DNA of 64,000 bases, taken from assembly GCA_018240595.1 (NCBI GenBank), contig JAFEFL010000049.1, positions 32,656 through 96,655 on the forward strand. The letters run 5' to 3'. The notes under the pieces were generated by a model. That model was given only the letters and a program-made list of their open reading frames with translations, did not search any database and was not told the origin of the DNA. Below, in pieces: positions 58,652-64,000 of the stretch (position 1 is its first letter; each line of letters opens with the position of its first letter). The translations under genes were made by a program, and so were the position numbers. Source of the DNA: Pseudomonadota bacterium (GTDB lineage: Bacteria; Pseudomonadota; Alphaproteobacteria; Rhizobiales; Xanthobacteraceae).

Positions 58652-58752
58652 GCCCGCCCCGGCGCGCTTCGTATCTAAGTGATACTATCATTGCAGCCCG
58701 ATGCGAACCAGTGCTGCTCGTATGCGCGGGCGGTGAAACGTCGCAGCATCGG

Positions 58753-58974
58753 TCATGCGGTGAAGTGCAGACATACCGTCTTGCCGAAGGTGAGCCGACG
58801 CATTGCATGGCGTTGGCGGGCCTGTCTCTCGATGCTTTCAGAGATGCCAGCGTTGCTCGCCATCCCACGCCGTCCGTTGCCCGCTTCAAGTTCCCGTGCG
58901 GCAAGGCGCTCCGAATCCCGGGCGCTTTCGAGCCGCCGGGCGACCTGGTTCCTCCATTTGCCGATCCGTGACAT
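58753..58974 (-). CDS. Small basic hypothetical protein (73 aa)
   Basis: An ORF of 73 residues from ATG 58974, with GGGGGAG 5 bases upstream, the best ribosome site in this stretch. The sequence MSRIGKWRNQVARRLESARD, then SERLAARELEAGN and SIERQARQRHAMRRL, is rich in Arg and Glu and predicted helical. No family recognised. The frame continues open upstream, but that part looks like antisense of the lipoprotein gene. Real but low-certainty. Confidence 0.5.
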   Translation of the reverse strand: MSRIGKWRNQVARRLESARDSERLAARELEAGNGRRGMASNAGISESIERQARQRHAMRRLTFGKTVCLHFTA

Positions 58975-59082
58975 GCTGGCTCCCCCATGGCATGGAGCTG
59001 AACGCGCGAATGGGACTATTGTACCCAAGGCGGCGTGCCTGATCGCGCTGCCGGGATCGATTCGAGTGCAAGGAGAGTGGGA

Positions 59083-59358
59083 ATGCGGGTTGCTTTGGCG
59101 CTGGTGGTTCTGACGTCGCTCGCCGGATGCGCGCAGTACGACGAGGCGCGCAAGGCGCGCCTTGAGGCGACGGCGCAGGACCAGGTGGCGGCCGACGACG
59201 CCAAGTGCCGCCCGGCCGGCGCGCCGGACTCGGCCGAATACAACGATTGCCGCAAGCGCCTCGCCAACGAGCATGCCAGCGGCACCCGCGGCTATCAGCG
59301 CATGCTCGACAACATGACCGGCGACAGCGCGCTCAAGCCGTTCAGCCGGGGGGATTGA
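59083..59358 (+). CDS. Small lipoprotein
   Basis: A predicted 91-residue lipoprotein. AAGGAGAG precedes ATG 59083. The lipobox LAGC places the lipidated Cys at residue 16 after a short signal (MRVALALVVLTS). The mature part is charged and helical (YDEARKARLEATAQDQVAAD) with two more Cys (DDAKC, YNDC). Similar entries occur in Bradyrhizobiaceae. The membrane location is inferred from the lipobox; function unknown. Confidence 0.8.
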   Translation: MRVALALVVLTSLAGCAQYDEARKARLEATAQDQVAADDAKCRPAGAPDSAEYNDCRKRLANEHASGTRGYQRMLDNMTGDSALKPFSRGD

Positions 59359-59379
59359 GGGCTTCGACGAAGGACGGAT

Positions 59380-61008
59380 TCACACCCCCCTCGTCATCTC
59401 CCGCAGCTTGAACTTCTGGATCTTGCCCGTTGAGGTCTTCGGAATCTCGGCGAACACGATGTGGCGCGGCACCTTGTAGCCGGCGAGGTGTTTCTTGCAC
59501 CACGCGGTGAGGTCGTCGGCGCTCGCCGTCGCGCCGGCTTTCAGCTCGACGAAGGCGCACGGCGTCTCGCCCCATTTGTCGTCCTGTTTCGCCACCACCG
59601 CCACCGCCATCACCGCCGGGTGCTTGTACAGCGCGTCTTCGACCTCGATCGAGGAGATGTTCTCGCCGCCGGAGATGATGATGTCCTTGCTGCGGTCCTT
59701 GAGCTGGATGTAGCCGTCGGCATGCATGACGCCGAGATCGCCGGTGTGAAACCAGCCGCCGGCGAAGGCGGCGTCGGTCGACTTCTTGTTCTTCAAGTAG
59801 CCCTTCATCACGACATTGCCGCGCATCATCACTTCGCCCATCGACGCGCCGTCGCGCGCGACCGGCTGCATGGTCTCGGGGTCCATGACGTCGAGCGCTT
59901 CGAGCGCGCCGTAGCGCACGCCCTGGCGCGCCTTCTTCGCCGCCTGCTCGTCGGACGGCAGCGCGTCCCATTCGTCGTGCCAGTCATTGACCACCGCCGG
60001 GCCGTAGCATTCGGTGAGACCATAGAGATGCGTGACGTTGAAGCCGGCGTCCTTCATCGCCGCCAGCACCGCCTCCGGCGGCGGCGCCGCGGCGGTGAAG
60101 AACTCGACGACATGCGGCAGCGGCTTCTTCTCGGCGTCCGGCGCGTTGAGCAAGGTCGCCATCACGATCGGCGCGCCGCACAGATGCGTCACTTTATAAT
60201 TGGCGATCGCATCGTACATCGCGGCGGCGCGCACGTAACGCAGGCAGACATGGGTGCCGGCAACGACCGAGATCGACCACGGGAAGCACCAGCCGTTGCA
60301 GTGGAACATCGGCAGCGTCCACAGATAGACCGGGTGCTTGCTCATCGCGCAGGTGACGACATTGCCGACCGCGAGCAGATGCGCGCCGCGGTGATGATAG
60401 ACCACGCCCTTCGGGTCGCCGGTGGTGCCCGACGTGTAGTTGAGCGTGATGGCGTCCCATTCGTCGTCGGGCATGTGCCAGGCGTAAGTGGCGTCGCCCT
60501 GCGCGATGAAGTCCTCGTACTCGATGTCGCCGAGCCGATCGCCGGCGCCCGAGTATTCCGGATCGTCGTAGTCGATGATCAGCGGCTTCACCTTGGCGAG
60601 GCTGAGCGCCTCCTTCACCACCTTGGAATATTCGCGGTCGGTGATCAGCACCTTGGTTTCGGCGTGGTCGAGCGAGAAGGCGATGATGGCGGCATCGAGC
60701 CGCGTGTTCAGCGTGTTGAGCACCGCCTGGCACATCGGCACGCCGTAGTGGCACTCCAGCATCGCCGGCGTGTTGGCGAGCATCACCGACACGGTGTCGC
60801 CGCGCTTGATGCCGCGCTTGGCCAGCGCCGAGCCGAGCCGCCGCGCCCGCGCGTAGAAATCCTTGTAGCTGCGCCGCAGCTTGCCGTGGATGATGGCGGT
60901 GTGGTCCGGATAGACGCTGGCCGCGCGCTCGAGAAAGCCGAGCGGCGTCAGCGGCTGGAAGTTCGCCGGGTTGCGGTCGAGATCGGTGTCGTAAGGCGTT
61001 TTCGCCAT
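59380..61008 (-). CDS. Acyl-CoA synthetase, medium-chain / DmdB-like
   Basis: Activates a carboxylic acid to its CoA thioester through an acyl-adenylate, 542 residues. The P-loop-like motif is LNYTSGTTGDPKGVVYHHRG. LPMFHCNGWCFPWSI is typical of the group containing DmdB (3-methylmercaptopropionyl-CoA ligase) and medium-chain ligases. GWFHTGDLGVMHADGYIQL and the catalytic Lys region TSTGKIQKFKLRE close the protein. Substrate is not fixed by sequence alone. It precedes a TauE/SafE gene on the same strand order; both face away from prpE. Confidence 0.9.
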   Translation of the reverse strand: MAKTPYDTDLDRNPANFQPLTPLGFLERAASVYPDHTAIIHGKLRRSYKDFYARARRLGSALAKRGIKRGDTVSVMLANTPAMLECHYGVPMCQAVLNTLNTRLDAAIIAFSLDHAETKVLITDREYSKVVKEALSLAKVKPLIIDYDDPEYSGAGDRLGDIEYEDFIAQGDATYAWHMPDDEWDAITLNYTSGTTGDPKGVVYHHRGAHLLAVGNVVTCAMSKHPVYLWTLPMFHCNGWCFPWSISVVAGTHVCLRYVRAAAMYDAIANYKVTHLCGAPIVMATLLNAPDAEKKPLPHVVEFFTAAAPPPEAVLAAMKDAGFNVTHLYGLTECYGPAVVNDWHDEWDALPSDEQAAKKARQGVRYGALEALDVMDPETMQPVARDGASMGEVMMRGNVVMKGYLKNKKSTDAAFAGGWFHTGDLGVMHADGYIQLKDRSKDIIISGGENISSIEVEDALYKHPAVMAVAVVAKQDDKWGETPCAFVELKAGATASADDLTAWCKKHLAGYKVPRHIVFAEIPKTSTGKIQKFKLREMTRGV

Positions 61009-61064
61009 CGGTCGTTTCCCCTCAATGCCGAGAGGTTACGAGGCCGCCGCGCCGCAATCAATGA

Positions 61065-61832
61065 CTAGCGGACCCACAACTCCATGACGCCCTCGCGCGT
61101 CAGCTCGATCGACAGGAGCAGCATGACGCCGAGCATGATGCGGTAGAAGCGCTCCTGCGGCGTCACCTTGACCAGCCAGAAGCCGAACCAGTTGGCGGCC
61201 AGCGCCAGCGGCAGCAGCACCAGCGAGGTGCCGAGCCCCTTGAGCGAGAAGTTGCCGAGCGCGACATAGGGCACCACCTTGATCCAGTTGATCAGGGCGA
61301 ACACCATCGCCGTGGTGCCGACGAAAGTCATCTTCGGCAGCCGCAGGCGCAGCGCGTACATCTGATAGGGCGGGCTGCCGGCCTGGCAGATGGTCGAGGT
61401 GAAGCCGGACAGCGCGCCCCAGAACAGGCCGGAGGGAATGCCCGGCCGGCCCGGCTCGCGCGGCACGCGGAAAAAGCCGATGACGGAATAGGCGACGAAG
61501 GCGATGGTGAAGCCGCCGATGAAAATGCGCACCGCCGCGTCCGAGATATAGGACGCGAGCCACCAGGCGACGCCGATACCGGCGAGCGAGCCGGTGACGA
61601 AGATGGCGACGATCCGCCCGCTCCAGTCGTGGCGATAGACCCAGATGGCGTTGGCGTCCTGGATGATCATGATCGGCAGCATGATCGCCGCGGCTTCCAG
61701 CGGCGGCATCACCAGCGCCAGCATCGGCGTCGCCATCTGGCCCATGCCGGCGAAGCCGCCCTTCGACAGGCCGAGCGCGATCACCGCCGGTATCGCGAGC
61801 GCGTAGAACAGGGGGTCGGTGATGATGGTCAC
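61065..61832 (-). CDS. TauE/SafE family anion exporter
   Basis: A membrane protein of about 255 residues from GTG 61832; the ATG at 61925 adds an unconserved leader. Eight hydrophobic segments are visible, starting LFYALAIPAVIALGLSKGGF, with the family motif LSKGGFAGMGQMATPML and the second repeat SGFTSTICQAGSPPYQMYAL. Members export sulfite, sulfoacetate or other small organic anions. It sits between two acyl-CoA ligase genes, suggesting coupling with organic acid or sulfonate use (inference). Confidence 0.9.
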   Translation of the reverse strand: MTIITDPLFYALAIPAVIALGLSKGGFAGMGQMATPMLALVMPPLEAAAIMLPIMIIQDANAIWVYRHDWSGRIVAIFVTGSLAGIGVAWWLASYISDAAVRIFIGGFTIAFVAYSVIGFFRVPREPGRPGIPSGLFWGALSGFTSTICQAGSPPYQMYALRLRLPKMTFVGTTAMVFALINWIKVVPYVALGNFSLKGLGTSLVLLPLALAANWFGFWLVKVTPQERFYRIMLGVMLLLSIELTREGVMELWVR

Positions 61833-61942
61833 GGCCGGCGCTTCTCTCCGCCTTTCCCCTACGCAATCCACCGGAGGCCCGCCAGCCTTGTTTCGGCATA
61901 CCCGGCGGGACACAATGCACGTCAAGACGAGGGGAAACGCCG

Positions 61943-63865
61943 ATGGACGCCACCGCCAGCCGCTATCATCAGGTCTATGCGCAATGGCGCACCGATCCGG
62001 AAGGCTTCTGGCGCGAGGCCGCCAAGGCCATCGACTGGATCGAGAAGCCGAAGGCCATCTTCGACAAGGACGCCGGCGTCTACGGCCGCTGGTTCCCCGA
62101 TGGCGTGTGCAACACCTGTTACAACGCGCTCGACCGCCAGGTCGAAGCCGGCCGCGGCCAGCAGGCGGCGCTGATCTACGATTCCCCGGTCACCGGGCAG
62201 AAGATCACCTACACCTACGGCCGCATGCTGTCCGAGGTGCAGATCCTAGGGGCCATCCTCACCGATTTCGGCATCCGCAAGGGCGACACCGTCATCATCT
62301 ATATGCCGATGGTGCCGGAAGCGGTGTTCGCCATGCTCGCCTGCGCCCGCATCGGCGCCGTGCATTCGGTGGTGTTCGGCGGCTTCGCGCCCAAGGAGCT
62401 CGCCACCCGCATCGACGACTGCAAGCCCAAGCTGATCCTGTCGGCGAGCTGCGGCATCGAGGGCCAGCGCGTCATCGCCTACAAGCCCTTGCTCGACGAA
62501 GCGATCAAGCTCGCCGCGCACAAGGTCGACAAGTGCATGATCTTGCAGCGCCCGCAATGCGAGGCGCGCCTCACCGACGGCCGCGATCACGACTGGCGCA
62601 AGACCTGGGAGCACGCCGTCAATTACGCCAAGACCTCGGCTTGCGTGCCGGTGAAGGCGACCGATCCGCTGTACATCCTCTACACCTCCGGCACCACCGG
62701 CATCCCCAAGGGCGTGGTGCGCGACAATGGCGGCCACATGGTCGCGCTGAAATGGTCGATGAAGAATCTCTACGGCATCGACCCCGGCGAGGTGTGGTGG
62801 TGCGCCTCCGATATCGGCTGGGTGGTCGGCCACTCCTACATCGTCTACGGCCCGCTGCTGCATGGCGCGACGTCGGTGATGTACGAGGGCAAGCCGGTCG
62901 GCACGCCGGACGCCGGCGCGTTCTGGCGCGTCGCCTCCGATCACGGCGTCGTTTCGCTGTTCACGGCGCCGACCGCGTTCCGCGCCATCCGCAAGGAAGA
63001 CCCCGACGCCAAACTGCTCAAGCAATACGACCTGAGCAAATTCCGCGCGCTGTTCCTCGCCGGCGAGCGCGCCGATCCGCCGACGCTCGAATGGGCCGAA
63101 CAGGTGCTCGGCGTGCCGGTGATCGATCACTGGTGGCAGACCGAAACCGGCTGGTGCATCGCCGGCAATCCGCTCGGCCTCGGCCTGTTGCCGGTCAAGC
63201 ACGGCTCGGCCTCGGTGCCGATGCCGGGCTATCAGGTCGATGTCGTCGACGAAGGCTGCCACCCGGTCGCGGCGAACAAGATCGGCTCCATCGTCATCAA
63301 GCTGCCGATGCCGCCCGGCGCCTTCCCGACGCTGTGGCAGAACGACGAGCGCTTCAAGGAAGCCTACACCACCGAATTCCCCGGCTACTACAAGACCGCC
63401 GACGCCGGCTACAAGGACGACGACGGCTACATCTTCGTCATGGGCCGCACCGACGACATCATCAATGTCGCCGGCCATCGCCTGTCGACCGGCGGCATGG
63501 AGGAGGTGTTGGCCTCGCACAAGGATGTCGCCGAATGCGCCGTGCTCGGCGTGCGCGACAACCTCAAGGGCGAGGTGCCGTGCGGCTTCATCGTGCTCAA
63601 GGCCGGCGTCGATCGCGACCATGCGACGATCGAGAAGGAGATCGTGCAATTGGTGCGCGACAAGATCGGCCCGGTGGCGGCGTTCAAGCTGGTCATCACC
63701 GTGCAGCGTTTGCCGAAGACGCGCTCCGGCAAGATCCTGCGCGGCACCATGAAGAAGATCGCCGACGGCGATCAATGGACCATGCCGGCGACCATCGACG
63801 ACCCCGCCGTGCTCGGCGAAATCGGCGACGCACTCAAGGGGCATGGGGTGGGGAGCAGCGGTTAA
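61943..63865 (+). CDS. prpE: Propionyl-CoA synthetase
   Basis: Activates propionate (and often acrylate or acetate) to its CoA ester, 640 residues. MDATASRYHQVYAQWRTDPE and NTCYNALDRQVEAGRG match PrpE rather than acetyl-CoA synthetase. The adenylation motif is LYTSGTTGIPKGVVRDNGG, and WWCASDIGWVVGHSYIVYGP the core. HWWQTETGW and KTRSGKILRGTMKKIADG give the acyl-binding Trp pair and the acetylatable catalytic Lys. Complete and of standard length. Divergent from the TauE/SafE gene. Confidence 0.95.
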   Translation: MDATASRYHQVYAQWRTDPEGFWREAAKAIDWIEKPKAIFDKDAGVYGRWFPDGVCNTCYNALDRQVEAGRGQQAALIYDSPVTGQKITYTYGRMLSEVQILGAILTDFGIRKGDTVIIYMPMVPEAVFAMLACARIGAVHSVVFGGFAPKELATRIDDCKPKLILSASCGIEGQRVIAYKPLLDEAIKLAAHKVDKCMILQRPQCEARLTDGRDHDWRKTWEHAVNYAKTSACVPVKATDPLYILYTSGTTGIPKGVVRDNGGHMVALKWSMKNLYGIDPGEVWWCASDIGWVVGHSYIVYGPLLHGATSVMYEGKPVGTPDAGAFWRVASDHGVVSLFTAPTAFRAIRKEDPDAKLLKQYDLSKFRALFLAGERADPPTLEWAEQVLGVPVIDHWWQTETGWCIAGNPLGLGLLPVKHGSASVPMPGYQVDVVDEGCHPVAANKIGSIVIKLPMPPGAFPTLWQNDERFKEAYTTEFPGYYKTADAGYKDDDGYIFVMGRTDDIINVAGHRLSTGGMEEVLASHKDVAECAVLGVRDNLKGEVPCGFIVLKAGVDRDHATIEKEIVQLVRDKIGPVAAFKLVITVQRLPKTRSGKILRGTMKKIADGDQWTMPATIDDPAVLGEIGDALKGHGVGSSG

Positions 63866-64000
63866 GCGCAACGCGCCGCGACGAACTCCTCACCTGCTGC
63901 TGAGCCTGCGCCCGCACGTCGGCGCGACGCTTCGCGTCCGCCGCCCGGTGCTGCCGTACCTGGGCTGCGCCGCGCCGGTTTTCGCCGCGGAGGTAAAATA
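63866..64000. other. Window edge: no gene assigned
   Basis: The last 135 bases are GC-rich. A minus-strand frame is open from the window edge to a TAA at 63862-63864 (ending GEEFVAARCA), which could be the C-terminus of a gene beyond the edge. There is not enough sequence to identify it. Confidence 0.25.

Noticed and set aside
61943..63865. prpE as acetyl-CoA synthetase (acs)
   Set aside because: The N-terminus and NTCYNALDRQ region match PrpE, and the length of 640 also fits; acs-specific sequence was not seen.

Overview
The window is GC-rich chromosomal DNA from an alphaproteobacterium, most likely Hyphomicrobiales (Bradyrhizobium, Xanthobacteraceae or Pseudolabrys-like). The markers are a CpdR-type single-domain response regulator, GapR (DUF2312), the small aa3-oxidase subunit IV, a split proton-translocating transhydrogenase (pntAA-pntAB-pntB), a ROSE RNA thermometer before a small heat-shock gene, an MmgR/suhB-family small RNA, 41-residue L36 and many Rhizobiales DUF proteins. 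I see no prophage, insertion sequence, CRISPR array, toxin-antitoxin pair or defence island. This is mostly core and housekeeping DNA, and I do not claim a new multi-gene system.

Layout. 1-3.8 kb: a UgpB-like carbohydrate ABC importer on the minus strand, in transcription order ATPase, binding protein, permease, permease (the last cut by the window edge). 3.9-8.3 kb: galU, a lytic transglycosylase and a DUF459 SGNH protein. 8.3-14.5 kb: glutamate synthase gltB-gltD, with a 23-bp perfect dyad upstream. 15-18.6 kb: DoxX, a proline-rich exported protein, Hsp20 with RpoH promoter and ROSE element, a lysophospholipase-like hydrolase and a DUF2147 protein. 18.6-21.5 kb: hisN, the small RNA, an N-formylglutamate amidohydrolase, cpdR and tRNA-Val(GAC). 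21.6-28 kb: a CPA1 antiporter, a TVP38 protein, a MetE-like methyltransferase, rpmJ, a TPR protein, a receiver-only regulator and a membrane diguanylate cyclase. 28-33.2 kb: a beta-CASP MBL protein and the overlapping operon glycerate kinase, DUF1036, pyruvate kinase. 33.2-40 kb: DUF1244, gapR, a twin-palindrome repeat, two cell-wall enzymes (DUF882 and L,D-transpeptidase) and a sigma-54 activator.

40-47.7 kb: M3 peptidase, ABC1 kinase, cytochrome oxidase subunit IV, pntAA/AB/B and an SDR protein. 47.8-54.8 kb: small exported proteins, a formyltransferase-fold protein, rpsU, a divergent reductase/HxlR pair, purE-purK with a palindromic repeat between them, a soluble diguanylate cyclase and two divergent DUF465 genes. 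55-63.9 kb: an orphan Bug-type binding protein, a crotonase, SH3, GAF and lipoprotein genes, an acyl-CoA ligase, a TauE/SafE exporter and propionyl-CoA synthetase.

Themes. Central metabolism is well represented: glutamate synthesis, glycerate to pyruvate, NADPH balance, purine and histidine synthesis, and short-chain acyl-CoA activation. Envelope remodelling has three enzymes. Regulation includes two diguanylate cyclases with intact GGDEF and inhibitory sites, CpdR, a receiver-only protein, a sigma-54 activator, a thermosensor and a trans-acting sRNA. Several intergenic regions hold palindromes that coding annotation does not explain; these are in the findings.
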